Origin: Epiperipatus broadwayi
Taxonomy: Eukaryota > Onychophora > Udeonychophora > Euonychophora > Peripatidae
DNA: 64,000 bases
Assembly (NCBI GenBank): GCA_028023455.1
Contig: JAQFVV010006215.1
Coordinates: 10,768,524 to 10,832,523 of the forward strand
Direction: 5' to 3'
Made by a program: the position numbers and the translations under genes. This document shows positions 20,107 to 33,185 of this stretch, in pieces. The notes under the pieces are model-generated. The model saw only the letters and a program-made list of their open reading frames with translations, ran no database searches and was not told the DNA's origin. Positions within the stretch are counted from its first letter, which is position 1; the number at the start of each line of letters is the position of its first letter.

Positions 20107-23100
20107 TATATATATATATATATTAATTTATTTAAGCGTTAATGAAGTAAAATCTTAACTATATCATATTAAATACCATCATAGTAATCTATGATATTAA
20201 TTTTGTCAACTGATAAAGTTTTTCATCAAAATGTTGACCAGAAAATTTTATTGCCAAGTAATATGCAATGAAAAAAGAGAATTGTGTCCAATGCAGTTCT
20301 GCCAAGTATGAGAAGAGGAAAAAAATAAAATAAAATAATTAACTCATTTTACAAAGTCCACAAAAAGATGTCAACTTGTTTAGTCAGGATTGATCATAAG
20401 ATTCAATTACCTTGTGCTTATTTTTTATTTAAAACAGATTTTTTGCTTTGTTTTATCTGATATAATTTCTGCTAAGAATAGTTTTATCTTTGGAATTTTA
20501 TTTATGGATTTGCATTTCTGCATACATTTTATTTATTATCAATATATTTTTTGTTAAATAATTTATATTTTTTGGTAAATAAATTATTTTCATTGTTAAA
20601 AATATTATTTTTTGATTTTATTTAATATATATTAGCAACTATTAATTCCAGAATAAGGCCAAATATTTAATTTTGAGATTGCTTTTATTTAAGTTACAAT
20701 CTCTGTTTGTTTGCATATTTTCAAACACCTTTATTTAAGTTAGAATAAAAAAATTTAAATCAAAATTTAATATATTTATTTTTTATAGTTGTTGAAATTT
20801 TCTACATTTGACTTAAATCACTGGCAATGCAAAATGTCATTAAAATATTTTAGATGGCTTACTTAATTTCTTAAACACAGAACAATGGGTAGATAAAATT
20901 TGAAATATTTTGATATCAGATTTAAAATAAATTATAAAAAAATTTAAAGTTTCCAATAATGCCTGTGAGAGTGGTATATATACATATGTGTGTGTGTTTT
21001 AGGTTTGTTTTAATTAAATACTTTTATTGAAATTAGAATAAAATTTTAAAATCAAGGTTTAGTATATTAATATTCAAAATAATTTGTTTAAATTTGGTAT
21101 ATATTTTTATAAATCACAGTCAATGCAATATGATGTTAATATATTTTGGTTTACCCACTTAGTTTCTTAGTACATAGTAGTAGGTAGATGAACAAAACTA
21201 TATTGTAAACAACATTGATTTAATTTTTCTGATTATATTTTCAACCTTAAACATATTTTAGCATCATTTAAAATTGAAATAAAAATAAATCTATTATTAC
21301 AATTTTAATGCTAAAAATTGAATAATAGTAGACATAAAAATATTTATAATGAATGCTAAAATTTTCACTAGTTGTATTTTTGAAGACTGAAAATAATATT
21401 GTCTACTCATCTTTGACCTACAGTTATTAAACTCTAAAAATTGATTGGTATTTTGGAAAATATTATAAAAATAAATCAATTGATATATCTGTCTAGACTT
21501 TAATTAATTATTACAGCTTTAAAATAAATTATTTAGAAAAAACAATAATATATTATAATAAAAATAAAATAAAATATTACATATTACATTATTTTAAATA
21601 TATTAGCTTACATTATTCTGTTAACATATTTATATTATTTAACTAAGTTAAGCTTCCAGAACATTTTTAAGTAATGTTTGTAAAACAAAAAATTTTAAAA
21701 TAATTTTTAATGTTGAACTAATAAGGAAGTTAAGGTAAAAATTTACATTTCATGCATACTCACACACCAACCAATTCAGTCTTTTACTTAAAAGCAGATA
21801 ACTTAATAAAATTAATTATCTTTTTCAATAATCTAGTTTAAAAATTATTTAATTAAACTAACTTTATGACAATTATCATTAAGTAAGGATACTTCTTATT
21901 AAGAAGTTAACTTAATAAAATGCACTTTTATTAACTAATAATTTAAAATTACTAACTTAGCATTAAAGACTTAAACTTATCTTTAGATTTTAACACTAAT
22001 ATTGATTTTAACACACTAATAATTAATAATAAGGTGGTTTTATTCCTACTATTTTTAAAATTACCTCATTAACATTTCAAGGTAATGATATCCCAAAAAC
22101 CATGTACTTTAGAATCATACACAATTATGAGTTTACAATATAATACATAGATTGTTAAAATGACTTTTAAAATTATTAAAAATTATAATAGTTATTATAA
22201 ATTGGCTCAAAGAATATATCAGCATGTAAATATTAAATAATAAGACAATTCACTTAATACAAAAATTAAAGTATGAAACCTTTTTTTTAATACTGAACAA
22301 CTATATCATTGGACATTTAGCCTATGGATAAAGTTAAAGATCACAATATATACATGCATAGAGAGTGAGAAAGAATAATAATAAAAAAACAAAAAAATAC
22401 TATTATTGAGTTATAAAAAATGAGATTAAATTTGTGAGCTTAGCCTAATTGATATGACTATTAAACCTTCAAAATCATTTTAACTTTTTTTATAATTTGT
22501 TGTACAAGAAGTTTAATATTCTTTAAAAGAAATATTTAAATAATAGTTAAAAACTTGCTATATAGGTGATACTTGGTATACACTATGTTATTTATATTAC
22601 AATTATATAATGTATTGATGCTTGGATTATTAGGTAAAATAAAATTTAAAATTCTTATTTGCCCAAAGTAGAAGTCATTTTGCCAAGTTATTATATTGAA
22701 CAGTTGTTTTTCCACATTTTAACAGCAAAATAGAAGGCTAACTTTTTATATTTAGAAATATGATTAATGTTAAATTGTGAATAATGAGGAACCTTAGAAT
22801 ATCTTAAGAAACATCTTCAAATTGGGTTTTTTTTTTTGAAGTTAAATGGCATATATTATTTGTGAATGGCTTCTAAAAGTAATGACGTTTATTTTTTATA
22901 TATAAACATACATATATGTTTTACTTTAAGTTTTTAAAAGTTCATTTGTAGTGGAGACTTTATATTTTTAAAATATAATTTTTAAAATATATATGAGTGT
23001 GCCTACATTATCAGTTACTGCATTGTTTTGCTCACACAAAGTGTCTTTCATTTCTTGTACTTTTAAAGCCATTTTGTTTCATTTTCTTCTAACTATTTTA

Positions 23101-24060
23101 GCTGAATCTGCAGATTTTATAGACTTAAATTTTTTTTAGTAATTTGCATAAACTTAATTGGATTTTCTTGACAAAATTATTTTTAAAAAATATATTTAAA
23201 TTTTTTAAGAATATAAAGTTTTTTTTAAATCTATAACTCTTCACCAATTAAAAAGAAAAGAAATACTGTTTATAAATAACTCTAAGTCGGACTACCTTAA
23301 AAATACTTATAGCGGATTTAGCAGAAGAATTAAGGAACAAACCTATTAAATATACTTTGCATGAAAATGCTTGCAAGAATCAAGCAGTACAACTGACAAC
23401 AATGATTTCAAATTCTAACATCAATGTTAAGAAAAGGTATTTATATTCCACACATGAGTAAACTCTTGTGATGCAACATAAGTTGTGAGAGGAAGATATT
23501 TTTAAAATAATATTGAATTCCTATTGATATTAAATAGTATTTGTTTGGACTCACATTAAACCTGTTTTTAAAAAGTTTCTTTCAACTTTTTCATATCAGA
23601 AAAAAAAGACTATTATTGTTGTATATATTACTTAAAGATATTTATCAAAGTGTTATACAGGTAGAGAGCTGAAAATAAGTAAATACAGGTAAATAGATTG
23701 AATGTATTTAGTAAATTGAAATACTATATTACATTTTAGTTATTTTTAAAAACAAATATAATCTATTTTTTGTTCAGCATGTTCTAAGATGTCTATAGTA
23801 AATGACAGTTTGACTTTGATTCCAGAAACCTGAATAGTTCTGAGAATGTCATTCTATACTACCTAAATTACAGAACTTTTTAAAAACTGGCTAAAATGTA
23901 ATAATTAATATAAATGAAATGCAGCTTGTCCATTTATATTTATAAAAACGTATAATGAAAAAACTGACAACAATTCAATAATAACTGGGGTTTTTTTTTT
24001 AGAATTTTATTGTTTTACAATAAATTGTAATGTATTTGTATATATATATTTTTTTTTCAG
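20107..24060. other. Intronic AT-rich stretch without recognised elements
   Basis: After a short (TA)n tract this 4 kb contains no open frame, inverted repeat or ribozyme motif that I could recognise. It ends at the splice acceptor before the last HHIPL exon. Confidence 0.5.
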
Positions 24061-24352
24061 GCGAGGAGATCCGTCAGATTGCGAAGTACTACGCCAGTTT
24101 AATATTACGTATGCAGATCAAAGCTTACCTTTTGAAATAAACAGTGAAGTAAAAACAAATGATTTTCAAAATGTAAGTTCTCTTGACAATGAAAATGACT
24201 ATCAACAAAGTCCGTTTTTTGTTTCTCATTCTGTCAAAAGAAGTGTTCCAGTTACTATGGCAACAGGCCAAAATTCATTGTCAAGTTTAACTTGTCATTC
24301 CTTTTTGTTGTTGCCAATTTGTTTTCTGTTAAATTTATTTTCTAATTTGTAA
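24061..24352 (+). CDS. HHIPL gene 1, terminal coding exon
   Basis: Follows a strong acceptor (pyrimidine tract plus CAG at 24058-24060). The first base completes the AG|G codon from 6645-6646; 96 codons then run to TAA at 24350-24352. It encodes RGDPSDCEVLRQFNITYAD (the Cys matching the C of RRAPPGKC in vertebrate HHIPLs), an acidic/polar low-complexity stretch, VKRSVP, and a closing hydrophobic segment CHSFLLLPICFLLNLF. There are no EGF modules such as HHIP has, and no SRCR domain as in HHIPL1, so it is closest in layout to HHIPL2. The hydrophobic C-terminus after small polar residues suggests a GPI-anchor signal or tail anchor, an inference from composition. Confidence 0.8.
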
Positions 24353-24538
24353 CTACAGTGACCTCTATTCAGTTAAAAGATTGATGGATGGGAAGATTCT
24401 ATGATTATCTGTTTATCTGGAAGGCTTATTAAATACAGTTATTGTTTTGTGTTTTAATTTCCCTTATGCGGTATGAATGATAACTATAATTTTCAAAATA
24501 TTTTTTTAATGGGCAAGATTACGTCTTCATCCATTTTT

Positions 24539-24544
24539 AATAAA
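24539..24544 (+). promoter_or_regulatory. Candidate poly(A) signal of HHIPL gene 1
   Basis: AATAAA lies about 190 bases after the stop codon at 24352. Another AATAAA at about 24682 is an alternative. In such AT-rich DNA the hexamer is common by chance, so position relative to the stop is the only support. Confidence 0.45.
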
Positions 24545-26754
24545 ATTCACTTGACTTTTGTCTGACCAAGGAAGCCTTCAAGTTGTATTTTATTTTTTAT
24601 TAACAAAAATGTCCATATTTCAACCTCTATTTAAATTGTTACTTGATTATTTTTGAATATGTTACATTATCACTTGTTTTTTAATAAAATATTTTATTAC
24701 AAAATTTGTGTTTGAAAATTTTCATAGTCTTAAGAAATTATAATTGGAAATGCCAGTAGTTAACGTTTATAGTAATTTTAAGCAATTTAAAATTTATCGG
24801 TAACAATAAGGGAGGAGAGGCAGTATTAAATACTAAAAAAAGGTAATATAAAATTTACAATTTATTATCCATGTGGCTGAGACTAAATTGGAGAATTACA
24901 ATTAGACAAAATGTTAAAAGTTTTTTAATATGAAGAATTTTGCAAAATATTTTTTTTAAAAAAAGCACCATAGATATCAAATAGATTAAAAGAGCAACGT
25001 TTGATATAATACTAGTCTCTCATCCTGGATCACAAAATTGCCATATTCTCTTGCAAATAGTGGCTAATAGAAATGATATGTCAACTTATTTACACGGACT
25101 TATTAATAAAAAAAAGTTCAGATATATAAAAAAAAGTACACTTCAAAATTAAAAAATTTACAAAGCAAGCAATAAAATTATTACAAAAACTTTATATAAT
25201 ATTATTATACTATACAAAAATATAGATAGTTATTAATTATTAATAAGTATATATATTTGTATTGGAATTTGACAATGAACTCCAATCCAAAGATTGATGA
25301 TGAACATAATGAAATCAGTTTATGAGTCTCCTGTTGATATATTGACCAAACAAAAGTAATATTTCCTGTTCATCATCATTCAGATACAATTATACCTATA
25401 TGACTGCATATAGATTGTTGTCTGCTATTTAAAAGACTTGAGCTCACTAGGCATATTCTATTTGTTTGGACTGATACAATTTCTCCAAGCTATTTGTGTG
25501 CAATTGCTGCCTTACTCCTTATTTTTTTTTGAAATTGGTTCACTTTTCTAGTATATTACTATTGTAATGGGATAATAATCGATCTTCTACCCCATTATTT
25601 CTCCATTGATTTGGTCCGCATTTGTAATGAAACAAAAGAAAATGCCCTAGATAATGAAGAAATGCCCTTATGATTTAACTATTATTTAGAGCAGAACAAA
25701 ACATGTATCAATAAATAGTAACTATTATAACCTGTATAAAATTATCTAGCTCAGTCGTTGGTCATACTATGCAATAACAATATTTCCAATAAATAATTAT
25801 TTAGATTGTCCACTATACTAAATTAAAATACTGATGACAATCTTTATTAAAACCTAATTTATTCAGATAGCATTTAAAACAAAAGAAAACAAACAAGATC
25901 ATCACTTTAGATATCAGAAAATCTATTTATTAACTCAAAATAAACTACAATAAGCAGTGAAATCATATATCATTATCCTAAACAATGACGTATACCTAAG
26001 ATATCCATTTATTTTGTAAGTGAATAAAACCCAAATCAAATCAATGAACAACTAAGTTCTTACATATAGTAATGTAAACTTATGATAAAATTCAATGATA
26101 ACACTTAGAGAATGTTTTATAAAGCTACAATATCTATAATGTTTAAATTAAATAAACTATTAATTAGTTTTATATCTATTTTAATGAAACATTAAAAATA
26201 ATAATTTATTTATACTATACTTACATCAATATCTTATTATTGTTTAAGTTATATATCAAAATGAAATGATTAACAAAAACATATTATCAGTAAACCTATT
26301 AGATAACATTGCATTTATAATATCCAATCACATCATTATATCAAATATAAAGTAGGTTTCTATTGGATGTCTACTGAATCATGATTAACTCATCCTATCC
26401 ATCTATTTAAATTTCCTGTCAATCAATTATTAAAATGGATTTTATGACAAACCATATAAAATAATTATTGACCCTTTATTTAAGTCAAAGATAAACATTA
26501 AGATTTAATAGTTAATACATTTATGATCCACCTCAAGGAAGTTTAAAGATAATTAAGGCAAATCATTCTGACTAATGATAGAATAAAATCTATCAAGATA
26601 TTTATAACTGAATAAGATAAACTCTTAACAATTAGCCTTGAATTAATGAAATTATTTTTACAATTGATATTAACTCATATAAAGTAAGTAATGACAATAT
26701 AAAATTTATATCTAATTAGATTTAAATAATAATCATGTAATAATATATATATAT
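24545..26754. other. Intergenic AT-rich stretch with one shared repeat
   Basis: Intergenic between the two HHIPL genes. The only recognised item is the repeat at 25257-25385 (listed separately). Several less AT-rich patches (25380-25620) are unassigned. Confidence 0.45.
25257..25385 (+). repeat. Repeat family M, copy 1
   Basis: Aligns with 41008-41126: shared TCCAAWYCAAAGATTG, TTTATGAGYCT, GATATRTT and TTTCCTGYTCATCAT segments. Divergent old copy pair, noncoding. Confidence 0.6.
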
Positions 26755-28889
26755 TATAACGATCGAAATGAAAGTGAAGATCGAATCTAACCGCAAACAC
26801 AATATCTGCTCTACAAGGGCGCCATCTAGGCATTTGAGCCTAGAAAAATTTATAGAGTAGGCAGATACGCGCTGTTAAGATTCCACTTTATTTAAATATT
26901 TAGATCATTAGCCCAAGTCACTAGCTCAGTGGAGCAGCAGAGATAATAAAATATAAATTTTATATCTTAAATCTAAAAAAATAAAAGCCACTGCCAGAAA
27001 TTAACACATAAAAAATATTTATTTACGCACATATAAAATCATTCTAAATTCGAGGAATAGGTTTAACATTTTTTTTTTGATTTTTAGATTACTCTTTAAA
27101 TTTACATTTACATAAATTTCAATGATTTTAATTTTTTTTTTATTTAGATTGTCAAGTATGAATAGACTACATAGATCTGCATTTGAAAATAAAACATTCT
27201 ATCCCTATTTAACCTTAGGCTAAAATTCGCAGTCAAACTGGCATCAATCCATCCGATACATTTATGTATTCAATGTAGCATGAAAATACAACAGCACAAA
27301 GATACTATACTGTCAGGAACGGACATCTGAACAATATAGTTTGAGAAAACATTGACTCTTGTCTAATACAGGAATATGACGTCTGTATAGCAAGAAGAAC
27401 AATAAAATAAAAACTCCATAGGAGGGGACCGCGATCCTGTTGGCCGACTTACAATCCCATCCATAGGCAAAGGGTTGGTGCGGTGTATACAGCGATTCTG
27501 CACGTAGCGAAACTCATACTACATCTACTAATTACACAAATACATCCAATCCATTGACCCAATTCAACAACGACACAAATAACCTAAGATTACCCTCCCC
27601 TAATATAACTTTACAAATCTATATAGCCATTCACACCCGACTTAATTTTAACATTTAAATACGTTCGCACAGATTTGTTTAAAAATGTTGGTTATAGATC
27701 GGTTACATAGATTCCACGGTCAAAAACATTTCAAAATAAACATAAACGATCAAAATACAAAATTATTGATACCGACAATCGCAGAGGGAAACTTATAAGT
27801 AACCCAATAGTATTCACCATAAGATACTTGCATTGTCACCAATAACTTAAAAGACATCCGAATAAATACATTTTAGATACTCACCGTAAGGTATCATTAT
27901 TTATCGAATGTCTATATATTTTGATCAAATATGAAAACCAAAATATAATTAACCGCAAACGAATCCATGCAAGCGTCTATAAACAACTTAAATTTCAAAA
28001 TTATTTAAAATTTAAACAATAAATATCAATACAATAAATAATAAATGGAAATGATTTTTTTTTATCAAACGCAAACATATATAAAATTTTTAATTATCAA
28101 TTGAGTTGACACATAAGTCCGAGAAAAGTTCCTTTTATAAAATTTAAATTTACTTATCAATCTTTAAAGTTCTTAATTAATGTTATGATTTTAACAACTG
28201 TTTAGTTCTATTGCTTACGGTATAAGAGTCCATGTTCCCATTGGCAATTCCCCACGGAGACTTTCCTGGAAGACCGGTCTGACATTTTGGAGGTAGCATT
28301 TGCTGGTTCTGTTCTGGTATCACAGTCTTTGCATTTTTAAAATATGTGAGTGAGGACGACAAGTGCGTCTTGTCGCCAGACTCACCAAAATCAAGTTGGA
28401 AAAAGCTGACTGGAACTCAATATTTTTTTCTTTTTATAGTCCTCCTATGGATTCCATGAACAAAAACGTCACTGTTCTGTTTTTTTGTTATGGTCCGGGC
28501 CTTTATTTGGCTTCCATTGGTCAAGCTAAAATCCCTTTCTTCTCTTATCTAACTTTCCATCGGACTTTTTAATTAAACAGCTTTTAGATAATTAATAAAC
28601 AATCATTTCCATTTATAGATTACAGGAATTAATTAATACCTGTTTTTATTTTAACTTACGTTATTATTTTTTTATTAAAATATTTTTATAAATCTTTTTT
28701 TATAAAAAATACATTCAAATACCTTTTTTTTATTTATTAAAAAAAATATTTTTAAAGTTTAGCATCTGTGCGAATGTATATACGTATAACAAACATTTTT
28801 AATTTTAGCGTTTAGTTTTTTACTTTTATTTGTGAACTTTTAAGTTTTTATTTTAAATTAATGTAACGACATATCTATATATCGTTACA
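26755..28889. mobile_element. H element copy 1 (TG...CA type, solo-LTR-like), 2135 bp
   Basis: The left end TATAACGATC (consensus TGTAAC) is preceded by ATAT, and the right end CGTTACA is followed by ATAT. The right end folds as a hairpin, TGTAACG (28862-28868) with CGTTACA (28883-28889). The body shares long similarity with 33229-35070 and 45495-47536 (landmarks: TAGAGTAGGCAGATAC, CACTAGCTCAGTG, TCCAATCCATTGACCCAA, ACATCCGAATAAATACATTT). No gag, pol or transposase frame. TG...CA ends of TGTAAY/RTTACA type are common in Ty3/gypsy LTRs, so a solo LTR is the leading idea; a noncoding terminal-repeat element is the alternative. Confidence 0.7.
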
Positions 28890-29350
28890 ATATATATATA
28901 TAACCCAATTTCACTTACTGATATTAGTTTGATCTTAGATTAAGATTTAATTATCAAAAATTATCTTGCACACTTAACAAAAAAGTAGACGGGTTTATTA
29001 GATTTCAATTAAATTTAAATTTATTAATTTATAATAAGAATTAGTAATGATAGTAATAAAATAACAAAAAACAAATGATGTATGCAATTGACTAAAATTG
29101 TAGCCAGTTAAGAAGTACAAATACTATTTCTCTTTAATATATAACAAATTTGGTTGTCTATTACTCTATAAATATGAATCACAAAAGTGTTGTATGACAA
29201 ATAAATATATAAACTGTTGAAGAAATTTCAAGATATCTTTTTTAAAAATGAATATTTGAAGATATTGAGTCAGGGATTAATTTATATCATCGGAAAAGAG
29301 TAAACTAAAAAATAAATCTCTCCAACCTTTTATTGTGTGGATAGCTTATC

Positions 29351-29352
<2 letters not shown>
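28890..29352. other. AT-rich spacer
   Basis: Starts with a TA tract. Nothing recognised. Confidence 0.5.
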
Positions 29353-29397
<45 letters not shown>

Positions 29398-29418
29398 TAT
29401 ATATATATATATATATAT
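29353..29418. repeat. (AAT)n then (TA)n microsatellite
   Basis: About 44 bases of AAT repeats followed by about 22 bases of TA. The open frame with poly-Asn and Ile-Tyr repeats over it is an artefact. PLE family B starts directly after. Confidence 0.95.
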
Positions 29419-30310
29419 GTAATATACAAATCAATATATATATATCAAAATACAGTACAATTTATATAAATTATATTCTTTTAGAAGTACTTTCAACTAT
29501 ACACTTTGTAGTCTTTATCAACTATATAACGTTGAATAATCAAAACGAGACAACCCTTAACAATACCCATAGTTCAATTCAGATTTCCCACAATTCTGTT
29601 ATCTTAACATTTGATGACTGGCGATTCATTAACATTTGACGATTTCTTGAAATCAACATAGCCTCTTTTATTTTCCGTTTATTATGACAACGTTCAATTT
29701 GAATAATTTTCATGAATTATAATCAAATTTAAATCCATATTGACAAGATTTATTATGATCAAATATAACAGATGATGAAGGTTTATTTACATCTGTTCCA
29801 TATTGATTCTCTTTTTGAATTCTATTATATAAAAGCATATGTTCTTTTATTCTCTTCTCAAATGTACACTTAGATTCACCAAAGTATTGTACGCCGCATC
29901 CACATATCAATCTATATATAATAGAATTTTGATTAAACTTTGAATTTTGAATTTTAGAATTATTAAGCAATCTATTTATGTTATTTGTAGAGAAAAAAAA
30001 GCAATATGACACAAACCATTATAAATTTTCCTAATAAACTTGACCTGCTCATCTGATATAAATGGCATTGAAATCCATTTCATTTTGATATTTTTATTTT
30101 TAATTTTATTATAGTGTTGATTTCTTTTAAATCCTTTAATAATATTAGCAATTGCATTTTTATAATAACCAATTTTCAACAAGTCATTAACAAATAAATG
30201 TACATTTTTAATTTTATCACTAGAATATTTGCATAAAATTTTTCATTTCAAAATAAGAATGATTTCAATCCAGACAGCTTATGACACATAGGTACATGTG
30301 ATTCATATGG
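29418..30310 (-). pseudogene. PLE family B fragment, minus-strand copy
   Basis: Minus-strand arm of an almost 1.8 kb palindrome. It encodes a degraded linker (GYYKNAIANIIKGFKRNQ ... MPFISDEQVKFIRKIY) and a GIY-YIG domain (IIYRLICGCGVQYFGESKCT, KRIKEH, then a broken C-terminal part). A frameshift lies at an A run near 30000. No reverse transcriptase motifs. The 3' end points left, to the microsatellite at 29418. Its tail (about 29485-29530) has TAGTTGAAAG in place of TAGTCGAAAG. Confidence 0.85.
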
Positions 30311-30326
30311 GATAAAACCTCTAGTT

Positions 30327-31215
30327 CCATATGAATCACATGTACCTATGTGTCATAAGCTGTCTGGATTGAAATCATTCTTATTTTGAAATGAAAAATT
30401 ATGCAAATATTCTAGTGATAAAATTAAAAATGTACATTTATTTGTTAATGACTTGTTGAAAATTGGTTATTATAAAAATGCAATTGCTAATATTATTAAA
30501 GGATTTAAAAGAAATCAACACTATAATAAAATTAAAAATAAAAATATCAAAATGAAATGGATTTCAATGCCATTTATATCAGATGAGCAGGTCAAGTTTA
30601 TTAGGAAAATTTATAATGGTTTGTGTCATATTGCTTTTTTTCTCTACAAATAACATAAATAGATTGCTTAATAATTCTAAAATTCAAAATTCAAAGTTTA
30701 ATCAAAATTCTATTATATATAGATTGATATGTGGATGCGGCGTACAATACATTGGTGAATCTAAGTGTACATTTGAGAAGAGAATAAAAGAACATATGCT
30801 TTTATATAATAGAATTCAAAAAGAGAATCAATATGGAACAGATGTAAATAAACCTTCATCATCTGTTATATTTGATCATAATAAATCTTGTCAATATGGA
30901 TTTAAATTTGATTATAAAAATATGAAAATTATTCAAATTGAACGTTGTCATAATAAACGTAAAATAAAAGAGGCTATGTTGATTTCAAGAAATCGTCAAA
31001 TGTTAATGAATCGCCAGTCATCAAATGTTAAGATAACAGAATTGTGGGAAATCTGAATTGAACTATGGGTATTGTTAAGGGTTGTCTCGTTTTGATTATT
31101 CAACGTTATATAGTTGATAAAGACTACAAAGTGTATAGTCGAAAGTACTTCTAAAAGAATATAATTTATATAAATTGTACTGTATTTTGATATATATATT
31201 GATTTGTATATTACA
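30327..31215 (+). pseudogene. PLE family B fragment, plus-strand copy
   Basis: Inverted partner of 29418-30310, separated by only 16 bases. Frame 30453-30653 (linker) and frame 30583-31056 (GIY-YIG) overlap through the same frameshift region near 30640. The nuclease part is better preserved here: IIYRLICGCGVQYIGESKCT, FEKRIKEH, IKEAMLISRNRQMLMNRQ with the expected glutamate and asparagine. It is 5'-truncated, lacking reverse transcriptase. The 3' end is at about 31215. Confidence 0.87.
31108..31152 (+). ncRNA. Hammerhead-like tail of PLE family B
   Basis: TAG - TTGATAA - A - GACTA/TAGTC hairpin (31122-31126 with 31136-31140) - GAAAGTACTT - CTA, with TAG pairing CTA as stem I. Stem III would be the palindrome AGTACT and the site CTT. 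Core positions 3 and 8 are T and A, keeping the 3-8 pair as U-A. Confidence 0.5.
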
Positions 31216-32730
31216 CATATTGTGAAACGAATACAGATATCAAACTTTATTTATTACATATATATATATATTATTTGATCCTATATTTTAAAATAGAAAT
31301 ATGAAGAAAAATACATTTTTTAACAAAAAATATACACACAGATATTGTACCATAAAAGAGAAAAGTCTCACTTGTCCTTTTCCCACTGTTTCATTGTAGC
31401 TCCTAGCTTCCTTGCTTTTGATTTAAATGCAGAGAAACAATTCTTCTTGAAGTAGAGAAGAAATAAGCATGAATAATAATAATGATAATAATAACTGAGG
31501 ATCTTTTATACCAATACCTTTTCCTTTAATTCAAATACATGTCCAATTTATTTTATAAAGAGTAGTAAATTAGATGAGGCAACATTATACTCTACTAGTA
31601 TTCCACTTTTATTTGCAATGATATATTTCGAAACATTCTTCCATTGACAAATTCAGTTACAATCCAAATGAGTAATAAATGCTAGTCTTTTTTCCAAGTC
31701 AATAAGGTGAAATTTCAATTATTTAATATCACATAGAAATTAAATTAATCAATCTTGTAAAATTCCTTGGTCAAAAATATGACATCCACCTATTGAGCAT
31801 GGGGTTTGTATTCATAACAAATATGTAGATGAAATCCCAAATCTTTAATAATGGAATATTTTATAATTTACTTGTAATACAACAAATTTTGGTGTTTTTT
31901 TTCTATTTTATATAATACATTCTGTCATTTTCCCTACAATTCTATCAACAAACTGCCCTCATTGAATGTGCTGACAGTTTAATTATTTATTCTTCCATTA
32001 TTTTAGAAATTTATCACTTTTAAAATAAAATTGATAACTTTTTAAAGATGTAAAAGCGTCTGTTCAGGACATTGACAAAAGTTATAAGAACTAGAGTTAA
32101 AGCATTTCAGTTCTATTTATAACTTCTCTTTACTGATGTTAATGTTACTAAGGTAACTGTTCAATTGAACTCAATGGTAACTCAATTCAGCCTAATAAAA
32201 TTTGCCTCCATTTAATAAATAAAATTGATCTAAAAAAATTTTGGATACAGTAAAAAAAAATTTCTTTACAATTTCAATATTATTTTTCATTTTCAAACAA
32301 AGAATACACATGACATTTCCTGTACCTTCTAATGAATATATATTTATAATACATATTTTCATTATATTCCACTAAACTAATAAATAAACAAACATATGTG
32401 AAATAAGAAATATTTAATTTTGTAATAAGTAAGTTGTTACAGTAAATTTTAGTAGCAAAATGGGCATGTAATAATTAATAATAATGATTTTATTCGAGTG
32501 GTTCATTTTATGATTCACTTAATTATTTTCCAGTACTTATTAATTTATTCACTTATTTATATTTTTCCCTAAAAATGATCACAACCAATTTATAATTTGA
32601 TATTAATATTAATAATAAATAATGATATTATTTTTAAATATTAGGTTGCCATAGTTATCTAGTTAACATTTATCATTCAACGCTTCCATTATTCATAAAT
32701 CAAATCAAATGAAATTAAATAAAATCAATA
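31216..32730. other. Intergenic AT-rich stretch
   Basis: No gene or repeat recognised; simple AT-rich sequence with short AAT repeats near 31470. Confidence 0.5.
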
Positions 32731-33185
32731 TATATATATATATTCAAAACAATACAATAATTAATACAGTAAAAAATATTTTAAACACAAATATATACCA
32801 TAATTTAATAGAAGTACTTTCGACTATCTATGTAGTCATTATCAACTAGATTCAAATTGTATTACAAAAACCCATTACAAATGTATACAAAAAGAATTAC
32901 ATCATATATCAATTTTCCCACAATTCATTAATTTTTATATTAGCAGCCTATCTATTTATCAAATGTTGCTTTTCATTTTTTAATATAAAAATTAATGAAT
33001 TATGGGAAAATTGATGTATGATGTAATTCTTTTTGTATACATTTGTAATGGTTTTTTGTAATACAATTTGAATCTAGTTGATAACGACTACATAGATAGT
33101 CAAAAGTACTTCTATTAAATTATGGTATATATTTGTTTTTAAAATATTTTTACTGTATTAATTATTGTATTGTTTTGAATAATTA
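32731..33185. mobile_element. Head-to-head 3' tails of a PLE family B relative
   Basis: Inverted repeat, arms about 32731-32950 (minus) and 32985-33185 (plus), with about 35 bases between. The ends share GTTGATAA-GACTAC and AAAGTACTTCT with the family B tails at 29.5 and 31.1 kb but little else, so this is a distinct subfamily. Nothing of the coding region remains except possibly the last few codons. The outer ends touch short TA tracts. Confidence 0.75.
32815..32857 (-). ncRNA. Hammerhead-like tail, family B relative
   Basis: Minus strand: CTAG - TTGATAA - T - GACTA/TAGTC hairpin with a CATAGA loop - GAAAGTACTT - CTA. Same stem I (TAG/CTA), same palindromic stem III (AGTACT) and same U3-A8 pair as the 31.1 kb tail. 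The plus-strand partner at about 33073-33115 has GAAAG changed to AAAAG and is otherwise alike. Confidence 0.5.

Larger units (their letters stand above)
6647..24060 (+). other. 17.4 kb intron of HHIPL gene 1
   Basis: Donor GTAAAC at 6647 and acceptor TTTTTTTTCAG at 24050-24060 with a long pyrimidine tract. The intron has accumulated R1 repeats, PLE families A, C and D, a 4.5 kb TG...CA element, a hAT element and a family G copy, all listed separately. Segments 6647-8224, 17053-18961 and 20107-24060 hold little else: AT-rich sequence with no recognised gene. Confidence 0.8.

Noticed and set aside
29337-29639. Open frame with poly-Asn and Ile-Tyr repeats
   Set aside because: It reads through AAT and TA microsatellites and the noncoding tail of PLE family B.
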